DNA from: Crossiella sp. CA-258035
Lineage (GTDB): Bacteria; Actinomycetota; Actinomycetes; Mycobacteriales; Pseudonocardiaceae
Direction: 5' to 3'
Assembly (NCBI RefSeq): GCF_030064675.1
Contig: NZ_CP116413.1
Location: 5,116,001 to 5,180,000, forward strand
DNA: 64,000 nt
The notes below the pieces were generated by a model. The model was not told where the DNA came from, made no database searches, and saw only the letters and a list, made by a program, of their open reading frames with translations. Shown here in pieces: positions 15,859 to 24,520 of this stretch. Both the position numbers and the translations under genes were made by a program. Numbering within the stretch: the stretch's first letter is position 1; every line of letters begins with the position of its first letter.

Positions 15859-17294
15859 CCCGGCCTCCTCCCGATCCGCTCCCACGCCGATCGTAACTGC
15901 CGCGCGGCCAGCTCCGGGTTCGCGCCAGGACCGCTGAGCCGGTAGTGCCCGGCGACCACCGGCCCGTGCCAGAGCTGCTCGTACCACTCCCCCGCCGGAT
16001 CCAGCGACGGCAGCACCCCGAACTCCCCGGCCAGCCGGTCGGCGAAGCCCACGTAGTCGCCGTGCGGGAACTGCGGCCGCGGCCGGGCCAGCCGGATGTC
16101 CAGCTCCGCCTGGATTCCGGCCCGCATCACCTCCGGCGCAGGGGGCGGGATCGCGCCGGAGAGCACCTCGACCGCCCAGCGGGCCTGGAGCTCGATCACC
16201 GCGAAGAACGGCCCGCGGTACACGCCGACGAAGGCCAGTCCGGGCAGCGCGGGGTGGAAGGTGCAGCCGTGCAACAGGATCGGCTGCAACCAGTCGTCGG
16301 CGAAGGAGACCTCGGCCAGTAGCGGCGCGGGCAGCGGCAGCTCGGGCCGGTAGCCCGTGCACCAGACCACCGCGTCACAGTCCACAGTGGACCCATCAAT
16401 GAGCACCAAACCGTTGTGCGACAACGCGGTCACCTGGCCGACCGCGATCCGCAGCGCGCCGTCGGTGAGCAGGCCGGGCAACCGGTCGGAGGTGACCAGG
16501 TGCGGCGGCTCGGTCGAGGACGGGTCCAGGGTGAGCCGGGCGTCGAACTGACCAGGGTTGCCGCCCAGAGCGTCGTAGCGGGTGTTCGCCGCGCGGTTGG
16601 CCTGCGCCCTCGGCAGCCGGGTCCGCTCCTGCTGACGGTGGCGGGTCATACCGCGCAGGTCGCGCGGCACACCGTCCTCGTAGCGCGGCAGGATCCAGAA
16701 CGGCCTGCCGGTCACCGCCGTGGTCGCCACCCCCGCCCCGGCCAGCTCAGCCGCGATCTCGGTGCCGCTGAAGGACATCCCCACCACCGCGACCCGCTTG
16801 CCCGCGAACCGCTCCGCACCCCGGTACCGGCTGCTGTGCAGTGACTCCCCGTCAAATCGCCCCGGCAGCTCGGGCAGCCAGGGCCGGGAGAACACCCCGG
16901 AGGCGAGCACCGCCGTGTCGAAGACCTCGCGATGTTCCCGCCCCGCCTCGGTCCAGGTCACCGCCCAGCCGCCACCCGAGGGCGCGACCTCGGTGACCGC
17001 GCAGCCGTAACGCGGACCGAGCCCACTCGCGTAGGCGGACAGGTACCCGTGCACCTCGCCCTGGAACGGGAAGTCCCTGGTCCGCTCCGGCCAGACCTGC
17101 TCGGAGAACGAGCACAGCTGGTGCGACAGGTTGGTCGTCATGCCGGCCCAGGCCGCACCGTCGCCGGGCCGCCACACCCCGCCCAGCTCGGTCTCCCGCT
17201 CGAACAGCACCGGCTCCAGTCCGGCCGCCCGCGCCGCCCGTGCCGTGGCCAGTCCCGCCGGACCCGCGCCAATGATCGCCAGTCTCGCCCCCAC
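15855..17294 (-). CDS. flavin-containing monooxygenase-like FAD/NADPH oxidoreductase
   Basis: 479 residues. FAD motif IIGAGPAGLATARA at the N-terminus, ELGGVW, the FMO-type fingerprint around FDGESLHSSRYR, and the NADPH Rossmann motif VVGMSFSGTEIA at about residue 170; ATG-type VVWCTGYRPE near the C-terminal third. These support an N/S-oxygenating or Baeyer-Villiger-type class B monooxygenase. GTG start at 17294. Its stop overlaps the DUF6314 gene start. The substrate cannot be predicted. Confidence 0.86.
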   Translation of the reverse strand: MGARLAIIGAGPAGLATARAARAAGLEPVLFERETELGGVWRPGDGAAWAGMTTNLSHQLCSFSEQVWPERTRDFPFQGEVHGYLSAYASGLGPRYGCAVTEVAPSGGGWAVTWTEAGREHREVFDTAVLASGVFSRPWLPELPGRFDGESLHSSRYRGAERFAGKRVAVVGMSFSGTEIAAELAGAGVATTAVTGRPFWILPRYEDGVPRDLRGMTRHRQQERTRLPRAQANRAANTRYDALGGNPGQFDARLTLDPSSTEPPHLVTSDRLPGLLTDGALRIAVGQVTALSHNGLVLIDGSTVDCDAVVWCTGYRPELPLPAPLLAEVSFADDWLQPILLHGCTFHPALPGLAFVGVYRGPFFAVIELQARWAVEVLSGAIPPPAPEVMRAGIQAELDIRLARPRPQFPHGDYVGFADRLAGEFGVLPSLDPAGEWYEQLWHGPVVAGHYRLSGPGANPELAARQLRSAWERIGRRPG

Positions 17295-17414
17295 CTCACC
17301 AACTGTACGGCCTGGCGCATCAACCGATCAGCTGATTCCCGGTCAACCAGCCGCCCTCCCGGTCCACCGATCCGAGTGATGCCGTGCCGCACTGGCACAG
17401 GACAAGCTCATCCC

Positions 17415-18344
17415 ATGCCAGTCATCGAGGTCGACGCCCTGCACAAGCGCTACCGGAACCACGTGGCCGTGGCCGAGGTGTCCTTCACCGTCGAGCGCGG
17501 CGAGATCTTCGGCATCGTGGGCCGCAACGGCGCGGGCAAGACCACCACGGTGGAGTGCGTGGAGGGCCTGCGCCGCCCCGACCGCGGCCGGATCTCGGTG
17601 CTGGGCCTGGATCCCCAGCGCGACGGCCCCGCCCTGCGCGCCAAGGTCGGCGCCCAGCTCCAGCAGTGCCGCCTGCCCGACCGGATCACCGTCCGCGAAG
17701 CGCTCCAGCTCTACGCCACCTTCTACCCCAACCCCCTGCCCTGGCAGCAGTTGCTCGCCGAGCTCGGCCTCACGAAGCAGACGAACACCCGCTTCGAGAA
17801 GCTCTCCGGCGGCCAGCAGCAACGCCTGTCCATCGCGCTGGCCCTGATCGGCAACCCCGAGATCGCCGTCCTGGACGAGCTCACCACCGGCCTGGACCCC
17901 CAGGCGCGCAAGGACACCTGGGCGCTGATCGAGGGCATCCGGGACCGGGGCGTCACGGTGCTGCTGGTCACCCACTTCATGACCGAGGCGGAACGGCTCT
18001 GCGACCGGATCGCGGTGCTGGACGCCGGCCGGGTCGCCGCGATCGACACCCCAGCCGGACTGATGTCCACAGTGGACAGCGAGCAGACCGTGCGTTTCCG
18101 CCCCTCCGCGCCCCTGGACCCACACCCGCTGACCACCCTGCCGGAGGTGCGCGCGGTACGCCAAGACGGCCCGGAGGTCACCGTCACCGGACACGGCAAC
18201 CTGTTGCACGCCTTGACCTCCGCCCTGGCCGCCCAACAGGTGATCCCGATCGACCTCCGCCTGGAACGCGCCACCCTGGACGACGCCTTCCTCGCCCTCA
18301 CCGGCCACCACCTCATCGAACCCGAACCCGAGACCGCCGCATGA
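17415..18344 (+). CDS. ABC transporter ATP-binding protein
   Basis: 309 residues: Walker A GRNGAGKTTT, signature LSGGQQQRLS, Walker B AVLDELTTGLD (DEL in place of the usual DEP), switch His in VTHFMTEAE, then a C-terminal regulatory domain of about 80 residues. First gene of a second exporter-plus-two-component module in the window. Its stop overlaps the ATG of the low-complexity ORF that follows (ATGA). The ATG at 17415 starts the conserved domain; the open frame upstream lacks support. Confidence 0.9.
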   Translation: MPVIEVDALHKRYRNHVAVAEVSFTVERGEIFGIVGRNGAGKTTTVECVEGLRRPDRGRISVLGLDPQRDGPALRAKVGAQLQQCRLPDRITVREALQLYATFYPNPLPWQQLLAELGLTKQTNTRFEKLSGGQQQRLSIALALIGNPEIAVLDELTTGLDPQARKDTWALIEGIRDRGVTVLLVTHFMTEAERLCDRIAVLDAGRVAAIDTPAGLMSTVDSEQTVRFRPSAPLDPHPLTTLPEVRAVRQDGPEVTVTGHGNLLHALTSALAAQQVIPIDLRLERATLDDAFLALTGHHLIEPEPETAA

Positions 18345-18724
18345 CCAATCCCGCCAGTCCCGCCAAGGCCACCTGCACCGGCACTCCTCCGGCCACCCCC
18401 GCCTCCTCAGCCGCGCCTGCCCCTGCCACGCCGGCCGTCCCCACCGACTCCGCGCCACCCTCACCCACCCCCGCCGGGCCAGCCGCCCCACCCTCGCCCA
18501 CCTTCGCCCCGCCAACCGCACCCGGCCCTGCCACACCGGCCACCCCCACCACCTCCGCGCCGCCCTCGCCCACCCCCGCTGGGCCAGCCGCGCCTGCCCC
18601 TGCCACACCGGCCACCTCCGCGCCACCCGCGCCCACCCCCGCCATGCCAGCCACCCCCGCCTCGCCCACCGACTCCTCCCCCACCACCCCCACCTCCACC
18701 CCCACCGCCCTGGAGCCCCGATGA
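18341..18724 (+). CDS. Pro/Ala/Thr/Ser low-complexity ORF between ABC ATPase and permease
   Basis: 127 residues made almost wholly of Pro, Ala, Thr and Ser, with no hydrophobic helix. It contains two copies of SAPPSPTPAGPAAP and several ATPATPxSAPP variants, so it grew by repeat expansion; the plus strand here is strikingly poor in G. It starts at an ATG overlapping the ATPase stop and ends on a TGA overlapping the permease ATG, so the frame is held open with ATGA junctions on both sides. It may be a translated spacer, a disordered linker once joined to the permease, or a non-functional expansion. I cannot assign a function. Confidence 0.5.
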   Translation: MTNPASPAKATCTGTPPATPASSAAPAPATPAVPTDSAPPSPTPAGPAAPPSPTFAPPTAPGPATPATPTTSAPPSPTPAGPAAPAPATPATSAPPAPTPAMPATPASPTDSSPTTPTSTPTALEPR

Positions 18725-19455
18725 GCCCCATCCGCGCCTTCGCCGCCACCGAGCTGCGCCTCTTCCTCCGCGACCCGGCCGGCGTCTTCGTCGTCGCCGC
18801 CCTCCCGGTCGGGCTGATGCTCGTCTTCGGCCTCTCCGGCGGCTCACTCCCGTCCGACGGCGGCCTGCGCGCCCAACTCACCTTCCTGCCCGCCCTCGCG
18901 GTGAGCATCGCGCTGGGCATGCTCGGCCTGTTCACCCTGCCCTCGGTGCTCGCCGCCTACCGGGAACGCGGTGTGCTGCGCCGCCTGGCCACCACCCCGG
19001 TCAGCCCGGCCACCCTGCTCAGCGCCCAGCTGCTGGTGCAGGCCGGGATCGCGGTGCTGGCCACGGGGCTGGTCGCGGTGGTCGGGGTGCTCGCGCTTGA
19101 CCTGCCCGCGCCGCGGAACCCGCTCGGGCTGGCGTTGTCGCTGGTGCTGGGGATCGCCGCGCTGTTCTCCATCGGGTTGCTGGTGGCCGCGCTGGCGCCC
19201 AACGCCAAGGCCGCCGGCGGGCTGGGGCCGCTGTCCTTCTTCCCGCAGATGTTCCTGGCCGGGTTCTGGACGCCCTGGGAGAAGATGCCCGACTGGCTGG
19301 CCGCGATCGGCAGGCACTCCCCGCTGGGCGCGACCATCCAGACCGTGGCCACCACCTGGGCCGGTGGCGCGCCGGGCCTGGGTCAGCTGCTCGCGATGGG
19401 GGTGTTCGCGCTGATCGCGGGAGTGCTGGCGGCTAGGTTGTTCCGGTGGGTCTGA
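18721..19455 (+). CDS. ABC-2 type transporter permease
   Basis: 244 residues, six membrane helices; ABC-2 segment YRERGVLRRLATTPVSP after helix 2 and the late conserved FLAGFWTPWEKMPDWL. Partner of the ATPase encoded at 17415. Start fixed by the ATGA overlap with the low-complexity ORF. The last codons (GCT AGG TTG) are unusually AT-rich for this gene and form a -10-like TAGGTT just before the kinase start. Confidence 0.88.
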   Translation: MSPIRAFAATELRLFLRDPAGVFVVAALPVGLMLVFGLSGGSLPSDGGLRAQLTFLPALAVSIALGMLGLFTLPSVLAAYRERGVLRRLATTPVSPATLLSAQLLVQAGIAVLATGLVAVVGVLALDLPAPRNPLGLALSLVLGIAALFSIGLLVAALAPNAKAAGGLGPLSFFPQMFLAGFWTPWEKMPDWLAAIGRHSPLGATIQTVATTWAGGAPGLGQLLAMGVFALIAGVLAARLFRWV

Positions 19456-20699
19456 ACCATCGGGAGCTGGACGCGTGGGAGCGGCGGGTGGTGCGCCGCA
19501 CCCAGGCCGTGCCCTACCTCCTGCTGCTGGTGGCCACCGCGCTCAGCGCGCTGCGCGCCGACCCGGCCGAGCTGCCCGTCACCCTCGGGCTGGCCGTGCT
19601 GACCGGGGCCTGGATCGCCTGGTGGGTCACCCTGCACCCGGCCTGGGCCGAGCGTTCCGGCCTGATGGCGGTCTACTTCGCCGGGCTGCTGGTGCTGATG
19701 GCGCTGCTCGGTTCGCGCGGGGAGTGGTACGGCGGCCTGTTCGTCTTCACCTGCTACGTGCACGCCTGGCACCTGCTGCCCGGCCGGTGGAAGTATGCCG
19801 GGGTGGCCGCGGCCGGGTTCCTGTCCATGGGCTCGCTGAGCCGGGGCCTGCCGGACTCGCCGTTGGCCTGGCTGGTGTTCGTGCTGCTGTGGACCGCGAT
19901 CGTGCTGATGGTGGTGCTGTTCAGCACTTTCGGCGACGTGATCACCGCGCGCAGCGCCCAGCGGCTGACCATGGTGGAGGAGCTCGCCGAGGCGAACCGG
20001 CGGCTGGAACGCAGCATGGCCGACAACGCCGAGCTGCAGGCCCGGTTGCTGGAGCAGGCGCACGAGGCCGGGGTGCGGGCGGAGCGGCAGCGGCTGGCCA
20101 GGGAGATCCACGACACCCTGGCCCAGGGCCTGACCGGCATCATCACCCAGCTCCAGGCCGCCGAGCAGGCCGCGACCGAACCCGGCGCCGCGCCCCGCTG
20201 GTCCCGCCACCTCAGCACCGCCGCCGAGCTGGCCAGGGAGAACCTGGCCGAGGCCCGCCGCTCCGTGGCCGCCCTCAACCCGCACCCCCTGGCCGAAGCC
20301 GGGCTCGGCACCGCGCTGACCGAGGTCACCGAACGCTGGTCCGCCATCACCGGCATCCCGGCCCACTTCACCGCCACCGGCCCGGTGCGGCCGCTGCACC
20401 CGGAGATCGAGGGCAGCCTGCTGCGCATCGCCCAGGAAGCCCTGGCCAACGTCGGCAAGCATGCCGGGGCCGGGCGGGCGGGCGTGACACTGTCCTATAT
20501 GGAGGATGTGGTGAGCCTGGACGTGCGCGACGACGGCCACGGCTTCGACCAGTCCACAGTGGACGGTTCCGGCTACGGCCTGCGCGGGATGCGGCAGCGG
20601 GTGGACCGGCTGGCCGGGACGCTGGTGATCGAGTCGGAACCGGGCGCGGGCACCGCGGTCAGCGCCACCGTGCCCGCGGTGGGGGTGCGGGATGTCTGA
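19446..20699 (+). CDS. sensor histidine kinase, NarX/DesK type
   Basis: 417 residues: six hydrophobic helices in the first 170 residues, a coiled coil (about 175-215), HisKA_3 motif RQRLAREIHDTLAQGLTG, then ATPase boxes (QEALANVGKHA, DDGHGF, GYGLRGM). The GTG at 19446 lies 10 bases inside the permease gene and has TAGGTT (19434-19439) exactly 6 bases upstream, so the kinase-regulator pair may also be transcribed leaderless from its own promoter. Pairs with the regulator that overlaps its end. Confidence 0.9.
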   Translation: MGLNHRELDAWERRVVRRTQAVPYLLLLVATALSALRADPAELPVTLGLAVLTGAWIAWWVTLHPAWAERSGLMAVYFAGLLVLMALLGSRGEWYGGLFVFTCYVHAWHLLPGRWKYAGVAAAGFLSMGSLSRGLPDSPLAWLVFVLLWTAIVLMVVLFSTFGDVITARSAQRLTMVEELAEANRRLERSMADNAELQARLLEQAHEAGVRAERQRLAREIHDTLAQGLTGIITQLQAAEQAATEPGAAPRWSRHLSTAAELARENLAEARRSVAALNPHPLAEAGLGTALTEVTERWSAITGIPAHFTATGPVRPLHPEIEGSLLRIAQEALANVGKHAGAGRAGVTLSYMEDVVSLDVRDDGHGFDQSTVDGSGYGLRGMRQRVDRLAGTLVIESEPGAGTAVSATVPAVGVRDV

Positions 20700-21345
20700 G
20701 CCGATCACGCTGCTGATCGTGGACGACCACCCGGTGGTCCGGGACGGGCTGCGCGGCATGTTCGCCGGGGACGCCCGGTTCACCGTGCTCGGCGAGGCCG
20801 CCGACGGCGCGGAGGCGGTCACCCTGGCCAAGGCGCTGGCGCCCAGGGTGGTCCTGCTGGACCTGCGCATGCCCGGCATGGGCGGGGTGGCCGCGATCCG
20901 GGCCCTGCGCGAGTGCGGCAGCACCGCGCACGTGCTGGTGCTGACCACCTACGACGCCGACCACGACGTGCTGCCCGCGATCGAGGCCGGCGCCACCGGC
21001 TACCTGCTCAAGGACACCCCGCGCGCGGACCTCTTCCGCGCGGTGGAGGCCGCCGCCCGCGGCGAGTCGGTGCTCTCCCCCGCGGTGGCCGCCCTGGTGC
21101 TGGGCCGCCTGCGCGCGCCCAAGACCGAGGAGGAGCCGCTGAGCCCCCGGGAGGTGGAGGTGCTGGAACTGGTCGCCGCCGGGGTGAACAACCGGGAGGC
21201 GGCGCGGCGGCTGTTCCTCAGCGAGGCCACGGTGAAGACCCACCTCCAGCACATCTACGCCAAGCTCGGTGTCCGGGACCGGGCCGCCGCGGTCGCCGAG
21301 GGCTTCCGGCGTGGACTGCTCAGTCCAGCTTCACCACCACGCTGA
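20692..21345 (+). CDS. response regulator, NarL type
   Basis: 217 residues: receiver (LIVDDHPVVRDGL, VLLDLRMPGM, YLLKDTPR) and LuxR helix-turn-helix (SPREVEVLELVAAGVNNREAA, then ATVKTHLQHIYAKLGV). The ATG at 20692 overlaps the kinase by 8 bases. It completes the ABC-kinase-regulator module that starts at 17415 and likely controls it. Its end overlaps, tail to tail, the DUF385 gene. Confidence 0.92.
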   Translation: MSEPITLLIVDDHPVVRDGLRGMFAGDARFTVLGEAADGAEAVTLAKALAPRVVLLDLRMPGMGGVAAIRALRECGSTAHVLVLTTYDADHDVLPAIEAGATGYLLKDTPRADLFRAVEAAARGESVLSPAVAALVLGRLRAPKTEEEPLSPREVEVLELVAAGVNNREAARRLFLSEATVKTHLQHIYAKLGVRDRAAAVAEGFRRGLLSPASPPR

Positions 21346-21670
21346 CCCGGTCGCCGCCCACCCGCCTGGCCACCGCGTGCCCGCCCCTGGCGGTCCCGTC
21401 CAGCTCCAGCCGCAGCGGGCCGCCCTCGCCGAGGAAGTTGCGCCACCAGGTCTTCGCCCCGGCGAACACCACCGTGATGGTGACGATCTCGCCGTTCCGC
21501 CGGAAGCCCACCGGGGTGCTGAAAGTCCGCCCCGACCGGCGGCCGGTGTAGGTGACCACGGTGAAGTGCCTGCGCAGGAACCCGCCCCAGCGCGGGGAGT
21601 CGCGCAGCGCCAGCACCAGCGCGTTGAACCGGGTGACGAAGCGCCGCAGGACCGGCCCGTTGAGGTTCAT
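21320..21670 (-). CDS. deazaflavin (F420)-dependent nitroreductase family protein, DUF385
   Basis: 116 residues. The split beta-barrel signature of the Ddn family is visible: HFTVVTYTGRRSGRTFSTPVGF, then TITVVFAGAKTWWRNF. Members bind F420 and reduce varied substrates, or remain uncharacterised. Divergent from the TetR-like gene across a short region with a perfect inverted repeat (21694-21713), so this gene is the probable regulatory target. ATG at 21670 without a strong ribosome site; a GTG 6 bases upstream is an alternative. Confidence 0.8.
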   Translation of the reverse strand: MNLNGPVLRRFVTRFNALVLALRDSPRWGGFLRRHFTVVTYTGRRSGRTFSTPVGFRRNGEIVTITVVFAGAKTWWRNFLGEGGPLRLELDGTARGGHAVARRVGGDRVSVVVKLD

Positions 21671-21693
21671 GCCCACGACGCTAGCCAGAACTT

Positions 21694-21713
21694 TTTGGAC
21701 TTTCGAGTCCAAA
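21694..21713. promoter_or_regulatory. perfect inverted repeat, probable TetR operator
   Basis: TTTGGACT, a 4-base spacer, then AGTCCAAA: 8-bp perfect arms in the gap between the divergent DUF385 and TetR-like genes. It lies just upstream of a TAGGCT -10 hexamer (21716-21721) that is 6 bases before the TetR ATG, so a bound repressor would block both directions. Confidence 0.6.
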
Positions 21714-21727
21714 GCTAGGCTGGCCAC

Positions 21728-22342
21728 ATGGTCACCGGAAAGGGCGCGGCCACCCGCGGCCGGGAGGGCTTCCTGCTGGACGCCGTGCTCAAGGCCACCG
21801 GCACCAGCAAAGGCCAACTGTTCCACTACTTCCCGCGCGGCCGGGAGGAACTGCTCGAAGCCGCCGCCGCCCGCCAGATCGAACGCTGCCTGGCCCACCT
21901 CCGCCACCGCTACGGCGAGTTCGACACCTGGGCACGCTGGCAGTCCTGGGTGGACGACCTGAGCACCAGCCACCAACTGGACCAGGCCGGCGAGTTCGCC
22001 TCCCTGGCCGGGCGGGCCATCGAGCCCGAACCCCGCCTGCGCCGCCTGGCCGGTCGGGCCTACCAGGACCTGATCGAGCTGCAAGCTGACGGGCTCAGGG
22101 CGATGCGAGCGCGCGGCGACCTGCTGCCCACCGCCGACCCGGACGCGCTGGCGGCCATGATGGTCTGCACGCTGCAAGGCGGCGTGGTGGTGCACCGGGC
22201 CACCGGCTCCCGCCAGCACCTCGCGGCCGCGTTGCAAGGCGCGCTGGCCCACCTGCGCGGGTTCGCCGCGGCAACCGGGAACGCGCCCGGCCGAGCTTCC
22301 GGTGACGTGCGGAAAGCGCGGTCGCGGTCAGCGCGCGCCTGA
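21728..22342 (+). CDS. TetR-family regulator with shortened DNA-binding domain
   Basis: 204 residues. The recognition helix region DAVLKATGTSKGQLFHYFP is a textbook TetR/TetR_C_6-type match and the ligand domain is full length. The conserved TSKGQLF segment begins near residue 24 instead of about residue 40-45, so roughly 17-20 residues covering helix 1 and the following turn are missing: TRGREGF joins directly to LLDAVLK. The ATG at 21728 has TAGGCT 6 bases upstream and no Shine-Dalgarno site (leaderless); no in-frame upstream start restores the missing part. It may bind DNA weakly or be on the way to loss. Confidence 0.75.
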   Translation: MVTGKGAATRGREGFLLDAVLKATGTSKGQLFHYFPRGREELLEAAAARQIERCLAHLRHRYGEFDTWARWQSWVDDLSTSHQLDQAGEFASLAGRAIEPEPRLRRLAGRAYQDLIELQADGLRAMRARGDLLPTADPDALAAMMVCTLQGGVVVHRATGSRQHLAAALQGALAHLRGFAAATGNAPGRASGDVRKARSRSARA

Positions 22343-22456
22343 CCCGGCGGTGAGTTCCCCAGCGGTCGCCCGGCCGGGGCATTCCGCCCGTGACCTCACG
22401 CGCACCAGCTGTTTTCCGGACATGCCGACCGGCCGCACTCGGGCGAGGATGTCCGG

Positions 22457-23929
22457 GTGACCTCATCCGCGCAGCAGAGCAGCACTCCGGACCCGCGCCG
22501 CTGGAAGGCGCTTGCCGTCACGCTGACCGCCGGGTTCATGGTGCTGCTGGACGTGAGCATCGTGAACGTGGCCCTGCCCTCGATCCAGCGCGACCTGGGC
22601 GCCTCCGCGGGCGGCGTGCAGTGGGTCATCTCCGGCTACGCGCTCACCTTCGGCCTGGTGCTGGTCTTCGGCGGCAGGCTGGGTGACGCGCTGGGGCGGC
22701 GGCGGATGTTCCTGATCGCGCTCACCGGTTTCGTGCTGACCAGCGCGCTGGCCGGGGCCGCGCCGGGACCGGAGCTGCTGATCGTGGCCCGGTTGTTGCA
22801 GGGCATGACCGGCGGGCTGCTCACCCCGCAGAACACCGGCCTGATCCAGGAGCTGTTCAGCGGCCCGGACCGCGGCAAGGCCTTCGGCATGTTCGGCGCG
22901 GTGGTCGGCATCTCCACCGCGGTCGGGCCGATCCTGGGCGGGGTGATCCTGGCCGTGTTCGGCGATCCGGAGGGCTGGCGCTGGGTGTTCTACGTCAACG
23001 TGCCGATCGGCGCGCTGGCCCTGGGCCTGGCCGCGCACCTGCTGCCCAAGTCGCGGGCGAGCCTGCGCGGGATCGGCCGGGAGCTGGACTTCACCGGCGC
23101 GCTGCTGCTCGGGCTGGCCGTGGTGTGCGTGCTGTTCCCGATCCTGGAGGCCGAGCAGGGCGGGCTGGGCACGGTGTGGTGGCTGTTCCTGCTCGCGATC
23201 GCCCTGGGCGCGGCGTTCGTCTGGTGGGAACGTCGCCTGGTGCGCCTGGACCGGGCGCCGCTGCTGGACCTGCGGCTGTTCACCAGCACCCCGGGCTTCG
23301 CCAGCGGCGCCACCCTGGGGGCGGTGTACTTCTGCGCGTTCACCGGCATCTGGCTGGTCTTCGCCATGTTCTTCCAGCAGGGCCTGGGTTTCACGCCGCT
23401 GGCCTCGGGGCTGGCGGTCACCCCGTTCGCGGTCGGCTCAGCGGTCTCGGCGGTGGTGGCCGGCCGCCTGGTGGAGCGCTGGGGCCGCAGGCTGACCGTG
23501 ATCGGGCTGAGCCTGGTGCTGGGCTGCATGCTCGCGGTGGCCGCCCTCGCCCTGCTGGTGCCCGCGGAGTCCGTCGGCTGGGCGGTGGCGCTGCCGCTGC
23601 TCATCGGCGGAATCGGCGGCGGCATGGTCATCTCGCCGAACACCACGCTCACCCTGGAGCGGGTGCCCACCTCGATGGCCGGGGTCGCCGGTGGCGCGCT
23701 GCAGACCGGGCAGCGCCTGGGCACCGCGGTCGGCACCGCGCTGCTGGCCGCGGTCTTCCACACCGCGATCAGCCTCAGCACCGGCGACTACCCGTTGGCG
23801 CTGACCATCTCCATGCTGTGCGCGGCCCTGCTCACCCTCATCGCACTGACCCTCGGGGTGGCCGAGCTGCGCCGCCGCCGGGAGGTGGTCAACCTCGATC
23901 CGACGGCGGCGCACTGCTCGCAGGGCTGA
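22457..23929 (+). CDS. MFS drug exporter, DHA2 (EmrB/QacA) family
   Basis: 490 residues with 14 predicted membrane helices. Motif D1 LDVSIVNVALP in helix 1, motif A GGRLGDALGRRRMF, and the antiporter motif C GISTAVGPILGGVI are all present. Family members expel drugs and dyes by proton antiport. The GTG at 22457 follows GAGGAT. It lies in the same direction as, and 114 bases after, the TetR-like gene, which could regulate it. Confidence 0.9.
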   Translation: MTSSAQQSSTPDPRRWKALAVTLTAGFMVLLDVSIVNVALPSIQRDLGASAGGVQWVISGYALTFGLVLVFGGRLGDALGRRRMFLIALTGFVLTSALAGAAPGPELLIVARLLQGMTGGLLTPQNTGLIQELFSGPDRGKAFGMFGAVVGISTAVGPILGGVILAVFGDPEGWRWVFYVNVPIGALALGLAAHLLPKSRASLRGIGRELDFTGALLLGLAVVCVLFPILEAEQGGLGTVWWLFLLAIALGAAFVWWERRLVRLDRAPLLDLRLFTSTPGFASGATLGAVYFCAFTGIWLVFAMFFQQGLGFTPLASGLAVTPFAVGSAVSAVVAGRLVERWGRRLTVIGLSLVLGCMLAVAALALLVPAESVGWAVALPLLIGGIGGGMVISPNTTLTLERVPTSMAGVAGGALQTGQRLGTAVGTALLAAVFHTAISLSTGDYPLALTISMLCAALLTLIALTLGVAELRRRREVVNLDPTAAHCSQG

Positions 23930-23961
23930 TCAACTGCCCAGCCGGTGACCAGCGAAAACGG

Positions 23962-24510
23962 TCAGCCCTGCTTGAGCACGGCCCGTTCCTCCGCGGTGAG
24001 GTGGAAGCGGAACTCCGACCCGTCCGGCCACACCAGCTCCTGCTGGTACGGCTTGACCCGTGGCCCGTGCGGGGCCGCCTCGTGCCAGCGCAGGGCGGGC
24101 GGACCGTTGTCAGCCGGGGTGCCGAAACTGGGGCCGGTGTCGACCACGCCGACGTGCGAGGGCGAGAACACCAGCCACGCGTTCTCCGCCGCCATCGCCG
24201 CCTCCACCAGCCCGAGCGCGCGGGCGTTGGCCGGGCCGCGCACCGAGCCGGACCGCTCGAACATGTTGGCCACCCCGCCGCCGAGCACGGACAGGAACAG
24301 GCTCACCACGCCGCCGACCGGGACCCGCACCAGGTTCCAGAAGAACCGGCGGATCAGGCGCTTGCCCTTGACCGTGCCGTCCTTGCGCCTGCCGGGCACC
24401 TCGAAGCCGGGCTCGACGTCGCCGAGGTGGACCACGACCACCGGTTCGCGCCACTGGCCTTCGACCAGGGCGCGAACCAGCTGCCGGAACTCAGGATTCG
24501 GTGCGACCAC
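23962..24510 (-). CDS. conserved hypothetical protein of the ESX substrate cluster
   Basis: 182 residues; soluble except for a mildly hydrophobic GGVVSLFLSVLGGGVANMF stretch near residue 65. Contains a patch AENAWLVFSPSHVGVVDTG and a late HEAAPHGPRVKPYQQELVWPDGSEFRF. No family recognised. It is 10 bases downstream of the large ESX-type protein gene and last in the YbaB/EspC-like operon, so it probably works with those products. GTG start at 24510. Confidence 0.65.
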   Translation of the reverse strand: MVAPNPEFRQLVRALVEGQWREPVVVVHLGDVEPGFEVPGRRKDGTVKGKRLIRRFFWNLVRVPVGGVVSLFLSVLGGGVANMFERSGSVRGPANARALGLVEAAMAAENAWLVFSPSHVGVVDTGPSFGTPADNGPPALRWHEAAPHGPRVKPYQQELVWPDGSEFRFHLTAEERAVLKQG

Positions 24511-24520
24511 GCCGACGAAG

